Shown: positions 32,636 to 42,017, counted from the stretch's first letter. The stretch is DNA of 43,628 bases from Alcanivorax sp. (GCA_022565695.1 JAIUME010000017.1:1-43628), one strand, 5' to 3'. Program-made: numbers and translations. The notes: generated from the letters alone by a model not told the origin.

Positions 32636-34404
32636 CATTTGATATTGCCCTGACACTGTTTACGGTGCTGAGCGTACTGGCCATGCTCGCCAGTAATCGT
32701 GTGCCTGCCGATATGGCCATGATGGGGGCGTTGGCGCTGGTGGTGCTGGCCGGGGTGATCACGCCCGGTGAAGCGTTGCTGGGCTTTGCCAATCCGGGCT
32801 TGATGACCATTGCTGCCTTGTATGTGGTGGCGGCGGCGTTGCGGGATACGGGGGCCATTTACTGGTTGGCGCACCGTTTCCTCGGCCAGCCGCGTTCCCA
32901 GCGGCAGGCGCTGGGGCGGGTGATCCTGCCGTCCTCGTTGTTGAGTGCCTTCCTGAATAACACCACGGTCGTGGCCATGATGATTCCTGCGGTGCAGGAG
33001 TGGGCCCAGCGCTTGAAGGTGTCGCCGTCGCGGCTGCTGCTGCCGTTGAGCTATGCGGCGATCCTGGGTGGCACCTGTACGCTGATCGGCACCAGTACCA
33101 ACCTGGTGGTGGATGGCCTGCTGCAGAAAGAGGGCATGCCGGGGTTCCGTATCTTTGATCTGGCCTGGGTGGGGGTGCCGCTGTTGTTGATTGCGGGCAC
33201 TTATCTGGTGCTGGTGGGCTATCGGCTGTTGCCGGAGCGCGAGGGGATTGTTGAGCAGCTGGAGAGCGCCCGGGAGTATCGGGTGGAGATGCGGCTGCCG
33301 GAGAAAAGCCCGCTGGCAGGCAAGAGCATCCGTGAAGCGGGGCTGCGCAGTCTCACCCATGGTTATCTGACGGAAGTGATTCGCAAGGACACTCTGTTTA
33401 CGGCGGTGGCGCCGGACATGCAGCTGGAGGAGGGTGATGTGCTGGTGTTTGTCGGGGCGCCGGAGTGTGCCCGGGAGCTGCAGCGCATCAATGGCCTGAA
33501 GGCGGCCAATGCCGGGGTGGACAAGCTTAACCTGCGCAACCATCAGCGTTGTCTGGTGGAGGTGGTGCTGGGCCGGGAATTCCCGGGGCTGGGCAAGACC
33601 ATCAAGGAGAGCGGCTTCCGCACGGTCTATCAGGCGGCGATTCTGAGTGTCAGCCGTAATGGTGAGCGGTTGAGTGGCAAGCTCGGGGATATCGTACTGC
33701 GCATGGGGGATACCCTGTTGCTGGAGACCGGGCAGGCGTTTGTCGAGCAGTATCAGTACCGGCGGGATTTCATGCTGGTGAGCCCGTTGCAGGACTCGGC
33801 GCCGCCGGATTTCCGTAAGGCGCCGCTGGCTGTGGGTGTGTTGGTGGGCATGGTGCTGCTGAATGTCGTCGGCGTGTTGTCGGTGCTGGAATCGGTGTTT
33901 GTGGCCTGTGGCATCCTGCTGGGTACGGGCTGTGTCACGGTGAACCGGGCGCGCATGATGGTGAGCGTCAATCTGCCGGTGCTGGTGGTCATCGGTGCTT
34001 CGTTCGCACTGGGGGCAGCCATGACCCAGAGCGGCGCGGCGAGCTGGATCGTGACGCAGGCGTTCTCGGATCTCGGCGCGTCGCCCTGGCTGGCGCTGGC
34101 GCTGGTGTATCTGATTACGGTGATCTTCACGGAGCTGATCACCAATAATGCGGCGGCGGTGTTGATGTTCCCGCTGGCGCTCGGGGTGGCCGAGTTCTGC
34201 GGTGTCAGCCCGATGCCGTTTGTGGTGGCGGTGATGTTTGCGGCTTCGGCGAGTTTTATTACGCCGCTGGGGTACCAGACCAATCTGATGGTGATGGGCC
34301 CGGGTGGTTACCGGTTCATGGATTATGTACGCGTTGGGGCACCGGTGAGTGTGATTGCTGCGGTGGTATCCTTGACGTTGATTCCGCTGGTCTGGTCTTT
34401 CTGA
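32632..34404 (+). CDS. SLC13/DASS-type permease with two RCK_C domains (likely sulfate)
   Basis: A 590-aa inner-membrane transporter: about five N-terminal helices, two cytoplasmic TrkA-C/RCK_C domains (about residues 210-295 and 300-385), then the second membrane half. The repeated SNT-like signatures are [11 protein letters not shown] with [11 protein letters not shown], and [14 protein letters not shown] with [16 protein letters not shown]. This architecture is widespread among putative sulfate permeases, often beside cysC. GTG start overlaps the abiEii stop. cysC follows 28 bases later. Together they suggest sulfate uptake for PAPS supply. Substrate is inferred. Confidence 0.88.
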   Translation: MTFDIALTLFTVLSVLAMLASNRVPADMAMMGALALVVLAGVITPGEALLGFANPGLMTIAALYVVAAALRDTGAIYWLAHRFLGQPRSQRQALGRVILPSSLLSAFLNNTTVVAMMIPAVQEWAQRLKVSPSRLLLPLSYAAILGGTCTLIGTSTNLVVDGLLQKEGMPGFRIFDLAWVGVPLLLIAGTYLVLVGYRLLPEREGIVEQLESAREYRVEMRLPEKSPLAGKSIREAGLRSLTHGYLTEVIRKDTLFTAVAPDMQLEEGDVLVFVGAPECARELQRINGLKAANAGVDKLNLRNHQRCLVEVVLGREFPGLGKTIKESGFRTVYQAAILSVSRNGERLSGKLGDIVLRMGDTLLLETGQAFVEQYQYRRDFMLVSPLQDSAPPDFRKAPLAVGVLVGMVLLNVVGVLSVLESVFVACGILLGTGCVTVNRARMMVSVNLPVLVVIGASFALGAAMTQSGAASWIVTQAFSDLGASPWLALALVYLITVIFTELITNNAAAVLMFPLALGVAEFCGVSPMPFVVAVMFAASASFITPLGYQTNLMVMGPGGYRFMDYVRVGAPVSVIAAVVSLTLIPLVWSF

Positions 34405-34432
34405 GACAGATGATGCGAATGGACGATGTGAT

Positions 34433-35047
34433 ATGAAGAATCCGTATGAGGAGCGGGACAACGAGAGCCCCGCCGAGGTGGTCTGGCACCATGGTGGTGT
34501 GACCAAGGCGGACCGCGCTGCGATCAAGCAACAGACGCCGCGATGTCTGTGGCTGACGGGGTTGTCTGGTTCGGGCAAGTCTACCCTTGCCAATGCATTG
34601 GAAGTCGCGCTGGCTGAGTCGGGGCATCATACCTATCTGCTGGATGGGGATAACGTGCGCCATGGTCTGAACAAGGACCTGGGCATGACGGACGATGATC
34701 GCACCGAGAATATCCGCCGGGTGGGCGAGCTGTCGAAGCTGCTGGTGGATGCGGGGTTGATCGTGATCAGCGCTTTCATCTCGCCGTTTCGTTCGGACCG
34801 TGAATCGGCGCGAGCGCTGTTCGAACCGGGCGAGTTTATCGAGGTCTATGTGAGCGCGTCGCTGGAGACCTGCGAGCAGCGTGACCCGAAGGGGCTTTAC
34901 CAGAAGGCCCGCCAGGGGTTGATCAAGGACTTTACCGGGATTGACAGCCCGTATGAGGCGCCTGATGCGCCGGAGGTTACGGTCGATACGGGTGCGGATG
35001 ATCTGGATGCTTGTGTGCGCAAGGTGTTGGCGATGGTGTGCCGGTAG
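34433..35047 (+). CDS. cysC: adenylylsulfate kinase
   Basis: A 204-aa kinase converting APS to PAPS. The P-loop is [10 protein letters not shown] at about residues 43-52. [44 protein letters not shown] and [22 protein letters not shown] follow, all family-typical. Standalone CysC without cysDN nearby usually serves sulfation. It is co-transcribed with the permease. The ribosome site is weak (GGACGATGTGAT before ATG). It is followed by a G-rich tail and REP doublet, a likely transcript end. Confidence 0.94.
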   Translation: MKNPYEERDNESPAEVVWHHGGVTKADRAAIKQQTPRCLWLTGLSGSGKSTLANALEVALAESGHHTYLLDGDNVRHGLNKDLGMTDDDRTENIRRVGELSKLLVDAGLIVISAFISPFRSDRESARALFEPGEFIEVYVSASLETCEQRDPKGLYQKARQGLIKDFTGIDSPYEAPDAPEVTVDTGADDLDACVRKVLAMVCR

Positions 35048-35089
35048 GTTGGTGCCGGGCTGGTGGGTTGTTGCGGGTTGGGTGGGTGC

Positions 35090-35179
35090 GGTGCGCTTCG
35101 CTGTGCTCAGCACACCCTACGCACACCCCACGCGACCTCGTAGCACCCGTAGGGTGTGCTGAGCACAGCGAAGCGCACC
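35090..35179. repeat. REP doublet, GTAG ends inward, with G-quadruplex-like left tail
   Basis: Inverted copies lie at 35090-35120 and 35149-35179 with a 28-base spacer ending in the conserved CGTAGCACCC-type part. The left tail has five GGG runs at 35057-35086 with loops of 5, 7, 2 and 1 bases. The doublet lies between cysC and ugd. Confidence 0.88.
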
Positions 35180-35270
35180 GGGCCCCAGCACCTTCACATT
35201 TACCCGAAAAATCGCAACAAACCACCCCACGGTGGCAAAATACCCCTTACAGATTCAAATGGAGTAACAC

Positions 35271-36608
35271 ATGAACATCACCATTTTCGGCACAGGTTAT
35301 GTGGGCCTGGTCACAGGAAGCTGCCTGGCGGACGCGGGTCACAATGTGCTGTGTGTGGATGTGGACGAGACCAAGGTCGCGGCGCTCAAGAAAGGGCAGA
35401 TCCCGATTTATGAGCCGGGCCTGGAAGCCATGGTCACGCGGAACGTGAAAGAAGGCCGGCTGGCATTCACCACGGACGCGGCAGAGGGCGTGAATTTCGG
35501 TACGCTGCAGTTCATTGCGGTGGGCACGCCGCCAGATGAAGACGGTTCGGCTGACATGAAATATGTGCTGGCGGTGGCCAATACCATCGGCGAGCACATG
35601 CAGGACTACAAGCTGGTGGTGAACAAGTCCACCGTGCCGGTGGGCACGGCGGACCGGGTGCATGAGGCGGTGGCCGGGGCGCTCGGCAAGCGTGGTGTGC
35701 AGCTCGAGTTTGATGTGTGCTCGAACCCGGAATTCCTCAAGGAAGGCGCGGCCATCGAGGATTTCACCAAGGGTGCGCGGATTGTGGTGGGGACAGATTC
35801 AGAGCGGGTCGAGGCGCTGATGAAAGAGTGCTATGCGCCTTACAACCGCCACCATGAAAAGTTGATCTTCATGGATGTCCGCTCTGCCGAGCTGACCAAG
35901 TATGCCGCCAACGCGATGTTGGCCACCAAGATCAGTTTCATGAACGAAATGGCGAATCTGGCCGAGCGGTTGGGGGCGGATATCGAGCATGTGCGCCACG
36001 GCATCGGTTCTGACCCGCGTATTGGCTACCACTTTATTTATCCCGGCTGCGGTTACGGCGGTTCCTGTTTCCCGAAAGATGTGCAGGCGCTGGAGCGTAT
36101 CGCCCGCGGTGTCGGTTATGAAGCGCAGATCCTCACGGCTGTGGAGGCGGTGAATAATCGCCAGAAGCAGACGTTGTTCGACAAGCTGAATGCGGCCTTT
36201 GATGGTGATCTGGCAGGGCGCACCATTGCGGTATGGGGGCTGGCGTTCAAGCCCAACACCGATGACATGCGCGAGGCGCCAAGCCGTACCCTGATGGAAG
36301 CGGTGTGGGCGGCCGGTGGCCGCATCAATGCCTATGATCCGGAAGCGATGGCGGAGACGCGTCGTATTTATGGCGAGCGGGATGATCTGAACCTGGTGGA
36401 TGACCGTAATGCGGCGTTGGCCGGTGCGGATGCGCTGGTGATCTGCACTGAATGGAAGGAGTTCCGGGTGATGGATTTCGAGAGCCTGAAAGGCACGCTG
36501 GCGTCGCCGGTGCTGGTGGATGGCCGTAACCTGTTTGACCCGGCGGCGGTGAAGGCGGCTGGGCTGATGTATTATGCTGTGGGGCGTGGGGAGAGTGTGC
36601 GGCGGTAG
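35271..36608 (+). CDS. ugd: UDP-glucose 6-dehydrogenase
   Basis: A 445-aa enzyme oxidising UDP-Glc to UDP-GlcA with two NAD. The NAD motif is [17 protein letters not shown] at residues 4-20. STVPVGTAD and [10 protein letters not shown] follow. The catalytic Lys and Asn are in [11 protein letters not shown], and the catalytic Cys and Asp are in [14 protein letters not shown] near residue 260. [15 protein letters not shown] is in the C-terminal domain. All catalytic residues are present, in contrast to the paralogue at 38872. GGAG lies 7 bases before the ATG. Its product feeds the epimerase encoded next. Confidence 0.96.
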   Translation: MNITIFGTGYVGLVTGSCLADAGHNVLCVDVDETKVAALKKGQIPIYEPGLEAMVTRNVKEGRLAFTTDAAEGVNFGTLQFIAVGTPPDEDGSADMKYVLAVANTIGEHMQDYKLVVNKSTVPVGTADRVHEAVAGALGKRGVQLEFDVCSNPEFLKEGAAIEDFTKGARIVVGTDSERVEALMKECYAPYNRHHEKLIFMDVRSAELTKYAANAMLATKISFMNEMANLAERLGADIEHVRHGIGSDPRIGYHFIYPGCGYGGSCFPKDVQALERIARGVGYEAQILTAVEAVNNRQKQTLFDKLNAAFDGDLAGRTIAVWGLAFKPNTDDMREAPSRTLMEAVWAAGGRINAYDPEAMAETRRIYGERDDLNLVDDRNAALAGADALVICTEWKEFRVMDFESLKGTLASPVLVDGRNLFDPAAVKAAGLMYYAVGRGESVRR

Positions 36609-36645
36609 GTTTGGGGTTTTGGTGCTTCGTTAGGGAGTCGGGTGT

Positions 36646-36727
36646 GGTGCGCTTCGCTGCGCTCAGCACACCCTACAGCGGCTACGTAGCACCCGTAGGG
36701 TGTGCTGAGCCATAGGCGAAGCGCACC
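36646..36727. repeat. REP doublet, GTAG ends inward
   Basis: Inverted copies at 36646-36676 and 36695-36727 (the second two bases longer, loop CCATAGG), with an 18-base conserved-type spacer. A G/T-rich tail lies on the left and a long C/A-rich tail on the right that runs into the next start codon. Confidence 0.88.
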
Positions 36728-36792
36728 AAACCACCCAAACACCAGCCCCCACCCAACCAAACCCCCTCTCCACCCCAAACCCCGGACCCACT

Positions 36793-37803
36793 ATGAAAAT
36801 TCTCGTCACAGGCGCCGCCGGCTTCATCGGCTTCCACGTAGCCCGCACCTTGCTCGCGGACGGCCACGCCGTGGTCGGTCTGGACAACCTCAACGACTAC
36901 TACGACGTCTCGTTAAAGGAAGCCCGGCTGGCGCAACTTACCCCCCACGCGCAATTCCGTTTCGTCAAACTGGATCTGGCGGATCGTGACGGCATGGCGG
37001 CATTGTTTGCGGCGGAAGGGTTTGACCGGGTGGTGCATCTGGCCGCGCAGGCGGGGGTGCGTTACTCGCTGGAAAATCCGATGGCCTATGCCGACAGCAA
37101 CCTGACCGGGTTTCTGACAATTCTGGAAGGCTGCCGGCACAGCAAGGTCGAGCATCTGGTGTTTGCATCGTCGAGCTCGGTGTACGGTGCCAACGAAACC
37201 ATGCCGTTCTCGGAATCGGACAACGTGGATCATCCGGTGTCCCTGTATGCCGCCACCAAGAAAGCCAATGAGCTGATGGCGCATACCTACAGCCATATTT
37301 ACGGCCTGCCCACCACCGGGCTGCGCTTTTTCACCGTGTACGGCCCCTGGGGCCGCCCGGATATGTCGCCGATCCTGTTTGCCCGGGCGATCACGGAAGG
37401 CACGCCACTGAAAGTCTTCAACTACGGTGAGCACAAGCGTGACTTTACCTATATTGACGACATCGTTGATGGCGTCATCCGCGCGCTCAACCGCATCCCC
37501 GCGGGCAACCCGGACTGGAGCGGCCTGTCACCTGATCCGGCTTCCAGCCGCGCGCCCTGGAAAATCTACAACATCGGCAACAGCAAGCCGGTGGAACTGC
37601 TGCGTTACATCGAACTGATGGAGCTGGCGCTGGGCAAGACGACCGAGAAAGAACTGCTGCCGCTGCAACCCGGCGATGTGGAACACACCTATGCTGATGT
37701 GACTGCGTTGCAGCGTGACACGGGCTATGCGCCGGCCACCTCCATCGAGGAAGGTATCGCACGGTTTGTTGCCTGGTATCAGGACTACTATTCTCAGCAC
37801 TGA
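36793..37803 (+). CDS. UDP-glucuronate 4-epimerase, second copy
   Basis: A 336-aa extended SDR, closely similar to the enzyme at 16854: [12 protein letters not shown] site, [48 protein letters not shown] catalytic Tyr and Lys, and [14 protein letters not shown]. It follows ugd and precedes galU (11-base gap), so this copy belongs to the conserved precursor supply set. The leader is a C-rich REP tail with no visible Shine-Dalgarno sequence, which is unusual among its neighbours. Confidence 0.93.
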   Translation: MKILVTGAAGFIGFHVARTLLADGHAVVGLDNLNDYYDVSLKEARLAQLTPHAQFRFVKLDLADRDGMAALFAAEGFDRVVHLAAQAGVRYSLENPMAYADSNLTGFLTILEGCRHSKVEHLVFASSSSVYGANETMPFSESDNVDHPVSLYAATKKANELMAHTYSHIYGLPTTGLRFFTVYGPWGRPDMSPILFARAITEGTPLKVFNYGEHKRDFTYIDDIVDGVIRALNRIPAGNPDWSGLSPDPASSRAPWKIYNIGNSKPVELLRYIELMELALGKTTEKELLPLQPGDVEHTYADVTALQRDTGYAPATSIEEGIARFVAWYQDYYSQH

Positions 37804-37814
37804 AGGACGAGACG

Positions 37815-38708
37815 ATGATTCGCAAAGCAGTATTGCCCGTTGCCGGTCTGGGCACCCGTTTTCTGCCGGCCAGCAAATCCATCCCCAAGGAAATGATCAC
37901 CGTGGTGGACAAACCGGTGATCCAGTATGTGGTGGACGAGGCGGTGGCGGCGGGGGTGCGGGAGATCGTGCTGGTCAATCACTCCGCCAAGACCGCTATT
38001 GAAAACTATTTCGATGTGCATTATGAGCTGGAAACCGAGCTGGAAAAGAAGGGCAAGCTGGCCCTGTTGAAAGTGCTGCGCGACATCGTGCCGCCGGATG
38101 TGCGTGTGATCAGTGTGCGCCAGGGCAAGCCGCTGGGTCTGGGGCATGCGGTGTTGTGTGCCCGGGAAGTGATTGGTGATGCACCGTTTGCGGTGTTGTT
38201 GCCGGACGTGCTGGTGGACAATGCCGCCACGCCGGGGCAAACGGATCTGGGGCATATGATGGCGGCGTTCGAGAAGCATGGCGCGTCGCAGATCATGGTG
38301 GAGCAGGTGCCCCGTGAGCGGGTGGACCAGTATGGCATCGTGTCGCTGGGCGGCGATGCGCCCGGGGCGGGCCCAGGGCCGGGAGAAAGCGCGGCCATGA
38401 CCGGCGTGGTGGAAAAGCCGAAGCCGGACGAGGCGCCGTCGGATCTGTCTGTGGTCGGGCGGTATGTGTTGCCGGGGCGGATTTTTGAATTGCTGGCCCA
38501 GACGAAGCCGGGGGCGGGCAATGAGATACAGTTGACGGATGCCATTGCGGCCTTGATCAAGGAGCAGCCCGTGGAGGCTTATCGGATGACGGGCAAGACG
38601 TATGATTGTGGTAGTAAGGTGGGGTATCTGCAAGCGACCCTGGCTTACGCGGCGCGGCATCCGGAGGTGGGTGATGCCTTCCGGGCGTTGGTGCGGCAGT
38701 ATAGTTGA
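37815..38708 (+). CDS. galU: UTP-glucose-1-phosphate uridylyltransferase
   Basis: A 297-aa enzyme making UDP-glucose from UTP and glucose-1-phosphate. The nucleotide-binding signature is VAGLGTRFLPASKSIPKEM near residues 9-27. GKPLGLGHAVLCAR, VLLPDVLVDN and VVEKPKPDEAPSDLSVVGRYV are family-typical. A Gly/Pro-rich GAGPGPGESA insert near residue 185 is a loop variant. AAGGA before the ATG is a good ribosome site. It sits between epimerase and REP doublet, last gene of ugd-epimerase-galU. Confidence 0.95.
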   Translation: MIRKAVLPVAGLGTRFLPASKSIPKEMITVVDKPVIQYVVDEAVAAGVREIVLVNHSAKTAIENYFDVHYELETELEKKGKLALLKVLRDIVPPDVRVISVRQGKPLGLGHAVLCAREVIGDAPFAVLLPDVLVDNAATPGQTDLGHMMAAFEKHGASQIMVEQVPRERVDQYGIVSLGGDAPGAGPGPGESAAMTGVVEKPKPDEAPSDLSVVGRYVLPGRIFELLAQTKPGAGNEIQLTDAIAALIKEQPVEAYRMTGKTYDCGSKVGYLQATLAYAARHPEVGDAFRALVRQYS

Positions 38709-38735
38709 GTGGTGGCTGGGTCGTGGGGAGCGGCG

Positions 38736-38816
38736 GTGCGCTTCGGCTATGGCTCAGCACACCCTACGGGTGCCACGAAGCCGCCGTAGGGTGTGCTGAG
38801 CGCAGCGAAGCGCACC
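38736..38816. repeat. REP doublet, GTAG ends inward
   Basis: The first copy (from 38736, with a longer GGCTATGGC loop) and the second at 38786-38816 flank the spacer GGGTGCCACGAAGCCGCC, the reverse complement of the spacer at 43506. A G/T-rich left tail and a C-rich right tail are present. Confidence 0.87.
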
Positions 38817-38871
38817 ATGCCCCCCAAAACGCCCCCAAATCCCCCAACACCCTGAACGGAGACCCCACCCC

Positions 38872-40149
38872 ATGCACCTCAACGTATACGGCGACACCCT
38901 CTGCGCTCTGGTAACCGCCACGGCCATGGCCTCCAGCGGCCACCAGGTGGTGTTGCGGTCGGCGGCGGGTGCCTTTGCCGAGGCGCTGCAGGGCGGTGAG
39001 TCACTGTATCGCGAGCCGGGGCTGGCCAAGCTGTTGAAGGAACAGCTCGACGCGGGCCGCCTGCGTTGGGGGGCCCTGGACGAGCCTCCGGCGCCGGAAG
39101 TGCGCGCGCTGTTCATGGCCTTCGAGCAGGCTGACGAACCCGTTGCGCGGGACGTGCTGTTGCGCCTCGCCGAACAGATGGCAGGGCGGACGGCGCCGTC
39201 GGTGGTGATCAATCAGTCTGCGTTCCCTGTCGGTACCACGGAAGAGCTGCAGATGCTGTTCCCGGTGGGCAGCGTCGTCTGTTTGCCGGAGTTCCTGCAG
39301 GAGGGCGCGGCGGTGCAGAGTTTTGTGCGGCCGGCGCGGCTGTTGCTGGGTTGCGACAATGAGCGTGCCGAGTTGCTGGTGCGTGAGGTGTTCCGGCCGT
39401 TCAATCGCCTGAGTGATCATTTCCTGGTGATGCGCCCGCGGGAAGCCGAGTTTGCCAAACTGGCGATCACCGGCATGCTGGCGACCCGGGTGAGCTTCAT
39501 GAACGATATGGCCAATCTGGCGGACACCCTGGGGGTCGACATCGAACAGGTGCGGCGCGGTGTGGGGTCTGATCCGCGTATCGGTGAAGCCTACCTGTAT
39601 CCGGGCTGCGGCTTTGGTGGCCCCGGGTTGTCCCAGAATGTCATCAGCCTGTCGGACACCCTGGCAGCCAGTGGGGTGGGGTCGGAACTGCTGACCCAGG
39701 TGCTGCGCATCAACGAGCGCCAGAAAGAAGTGATGTTCCGCAAGCTCTGGCGCCACTATGACACCGCGCTGTCCGGGCGCGTGGTGGCGGTGTGGGGCGC
39801 GGCGTTCAAGCCTGGCACCGGGCGCATCGACAATGCACCGATTCTGAAGCTGCTGGAAGCCCTCTGGGCGCAGGGCGTCACGGTGCGGGTGCATGACCCC
39901 GAGGCGTTGCCGGCATTGCGCGAGACCTATGGCGCGCGGGATGATCTGATCTTGTGCGACGAGCCCTATCTGGCTGCCGAGGGCGCGGACGCCCTGATGC
40001 TGGTCACCGAGTGGAAAGCCTACTGGAGCCCGGATTTTGAACGCCTGAGCAAGATAATGCGCGCCCCCCTGATCCTCGACGGCCGCAACATCTACGACCC
40101 GGCATTCGTCCGCCAGTCCGGCTTCACCTACTACGGCGTAGGCCGCTAA
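38872..40149 (+). CDS. UDP-glucose dehydrogenase paralogue lacking catalytic residues (putative pseudoenzyme)
   Basis: A 425-aa protein colinear with Ugd at 35271, and closest to it in the C-terminal half (AVWGAAFKPGTGRIDNAP, DGRNIYDP, YYGVGR). Key residues differ. The NAD motif GTGYVG has become VYGDTLCAL. STVPVGT has become [17 protein letters not shown] has become AKLAITGML (Asn lost). GGSCFPKD has become GGPGLSQN, so the catalytic Cys and Asp are gone. EFLQEGAA and the Lys are kept. The frame is intact and long, which argues against simple decay. It may act as a regulatory or structural partner of Ugd. CGGAGA lies about 12 bases before ATG. Confidence 0.82.
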   Translation: MHLNVYGDTLCALVTATAMASSGHQVVLRSAAGAFAEALQGGESLYREPGLAKLLKEQLDAGRLRWGALDEPPAPEVRALFMAFEQADEPVARDVLLRLAEQMAGRTAPSVVINQSAFPVGTTEELQMLFPVGSVVCLPEFLQEGAAVQSFVRPARLLLGCDNERAELLVREVFRPFNRLSDHFLVMRPREAEFAKLAITGMLATRVSFMNDMANLADTLGVDIEQVRRGVGSDPRIGEAYLYPGCGFGGPGLSQNVISLSDTLAASGVGSELLTQVLRINERQKEVMFRKLWRHYDTALSGRVVAVWGAAFKPGTGRIDNAPILKLLEALWAQGVTVRVHDPEALPALRETYGARDDLILCDEPYLAAEGADALMLVTEWKAYWSPDFERLSKIMRAPLILDGRNIYDPAFVRQSGFTYYGVGR

Positions 40150-40175
40150 CCGCCCCCGGGTTGCCCGTCGATGCC

Positions 40176-40206
40176 GTAGGGTGTGCTGAGCGAAGCGAAG
40201 CGCACC
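40176..40206. repeat. single REP
   Basis: A solitary copy in GTAG-first orientation with a GAAG loop, lying between the Ugd paralogue and pgi. It is followed by C/A-rich sequence with CGCACCGGTCGCACCGACC near-repeats up to the pgi start. Confidence 0.85.
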
Positions 40207-40260
40207 GGTCGCACCGACCACACCACACCGACCGCACCCAAAGCACCACAGGTACCCCCT

Positions 40261-41895
40261 ATGAAATGGCACCAACTAAAGACCCACGCCGAAACACTCT
40301 CCCAGCGCCACCTGGCAGAGCTGTTCGCGGAAGACCCCGAGCGTTTCACACGCCTGCATCGCCGAGTGGGCCCCCTGTTGCTGGACCTCAGCAAGCAACG
40401 CCTGACCGAGGACACCCTGGTCCAGCTATCGGCATTGGCTGATACCAGCGATCTGCGCGGCTGGATCGACAGAATGTTTGCCGGTGACGAGGTCAACTGC
40501 ACCGAACACCGTGCCGCCATGCACTGGGCCCTGCGCGTGCCCGACACCCGCAACGCTGACAATGCGGCGGGTGCGCCTGAGCTGGCGCCGCCGGAAATTC
40601 GCGACGCGGTGCATGCCGAGCTGGATCGCATGGCGCATATCGTCGACAAGCTGCAGGCGGGTCAATGGCGCGGCTTTACCGGCGAGGTGATTACCGATGT
40701 GGTGAACATCGGCGTGGGTGGGTCGGATCTCGGGCCCTTGATGGTGTCCCGGGCGCTGGAAGACTTCGCGGTGCCGACACCGCAGAATCTGCAGGTGCAT
40801 TTTGTTTCCTCCATGGACGGCAGCCAGGTGTCGCACCTGCTGCGTCAGCTGCGCCCGCAGAGCACGCTGTTCATCATCTCGTCCAAATCCTTCACCACCG
40901 TCGATACCCTGTACAACGCCGAAACGGCTCGCAACTGGCTGACCCGTGCCCTGGGGGAGGACCCTGCCGTCACGCGTTGTCATTTCCTGGCAGTGTCGAG
41001 TGCCGTGGACAAGGTCGCCGCCTGGGGTATCGCGGAAGAAAACCGCCTGACGTTATGGGACTGGGTAGGGGGGCGTTATTCGCTCTGGTCGGCCATCGGC
41101 TTGCCCGCTGCCATTCGCATCGGCATGCCACGGTTTCGTGAACTGTTGGCGGGTGCCCATTTCATGGATGTGCATTTTCGTGATGCGCCCTGGCGGGAGA
41201 ATCTGCCGGTGCTGATGGCGCTCACCGGCGTCTGGAATACCAACCTGCTGGGCATTCATGGTCACGCCATTTTGCCCTACGATGGCCGCCTCAAGTATTT
41301 GCCGTCCTACCTGGAACAGCTGGAAATGGAATCCAACGGCAAGTCGGTAACGCGGGACGGCGACCCGGTAACGACGCGGACCTGTCCGATCCTGTGGGGC
41401 GATGTCGGGCCCAATGCCCAGCATGCCTTTTATCAGTTGTTGCACCAGGGCACGGAAGCGGTGACCTGCGATTTCATTGCCCCGGCGTTGCGCTATCACG
41501 AAGCGGTGCATACGGCGGCGGCGCAGGAGCTGGTGGGCCAGCATGAGCTGGCGCTGGCCAATTGCCTGGCGCAGTCGCGGCTGCTGGCGCTGGGCGAGGC
41601 GGCGTTGCCGGAGGGCGAGCAGATGCCGTTCTACAAGCGCTATCGCGGGAATCAGCCGAGCACCACATTGATGATGGACGAGTTGACGCCTTACAGCCTG
41701 GGCGCCATGTTGGCAGCCTACGAACACAAGGTGTTCGCTCAGGCGGTGCTCTGGGAGATCAATCCGTTCGACCAGTGGGGCGTAGAGATGGGCAAGAAGA
41801 TTGCCACGGATACCCTGTTGGCCCTGCGCGATGGCGAGACAGTGGCGATGGATGCGTCGACGGAAGGGTTGTTGGCGTATATCCGTAAGCGGTGA
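40261..41895 (+). CDS. pgi: glucose-6-phosphate isomerase
   Basis: A 544-aa enzyme interconverting glucose-6-P and fructose-6-P. Family motifs include IGVGGSDLGP near residue 157, ISSKSFTTVDTLYNAET near 210, DWVGGRYSLWSAIGLP near 265, and NPFDQWGVEMGKKIA near 500, which contains the conserved Lys. The open frame extends upstream to 40183 through the REP, but the ATG at 40261 is the family start. AGGT lies about 10 bases upstream. It links central metabolism to the mutase and GalU steps encoded nearby. Confidence 0.95.
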   Translation: MKWHQLKTHAETLSQRHLAELFAEDPERFTRLHRRVGPLLLDLSKQRLTEDTLVQLSALADTSDLRGWIDRMFAGDEVNCTEHRAAMHWALRVPDTRNADNAAGAPELAPPEIRDAVHAELDRMAHIVDKLQAGQWRGFTGEVITDVVNIGVGGSDLGPLMVSRALEDFAVPTPQNLQVHFVSSMDGSQVSHLLRQLRPQSTLFIISSKSFTTVDTLYNAETARNWLTRALGEDPAVTRCHFLAVSSAVDKVAAWGIAEENRLTLWDWVGGRYSLWSAIGLPAAIRIGMPRFRELLAGAHFMDVHFRDAPWRENLPVLMALTGVWNTNLLGIHGHAILPYDGRLKYLPSYLEQLEMESNGKSVTRDGDPVTTRTCPILWGDVGPNAQHAFYQLLHQGTEAVTCDFIAPALRYHEAVHTAAAQELVGQHELALANCLAQSRLLALGEAALPEGEQMPFYKRYRGNQPSTTLMMDELTPYSLGAMLAAYEHKVFAQAVLWEINPFDQWGVEMGKKIATDTLLALRDGETVAMDASTEGLLAYIRKR

Positions 41896-41938
41896 GGGTG
41901 TGGGGGTGTGTCGTGTCGTGTCGTGTCGTGTGGTGCGC

Positions 41939-42017
41939 GGTGCGCTTCGCTGTGCTCAGCACACCCTACGCGGCTTCGTGGCACCCGTAGGGTGTGCTGA
42001 GCGCAGCGAAGCGCACC
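41939..42017. repeat. REP doublet, GTAG ends inward, with TCGTG pentamers
   Basis: Inverted copies lie at 41939-41969 and 41987-42017 with spacer GCGGCTTCGTGGCACCC. The left tail has four tandem TCGTG pentamers at about 41911-41930 and a duplicated GGTGCGC. The right tail is C-rich (CCCCCCAAACCCCCTAAACCC). Confidence 0.88.

Noticed and set aside
32500-34593. 697-codon minus-strand frame opposite the permease
   Set aside because: Its product is His/Gln/Arg-rich without domain features. The plus strand encodes a complete permease with duplicated signatures.
40183-40260. N-terminal extension of Pgi through the REP
   Set aside because: The open frame is a by-product of REP translation (SEAKRTGR). 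The family start and a plausible ribosome site are at 40261.
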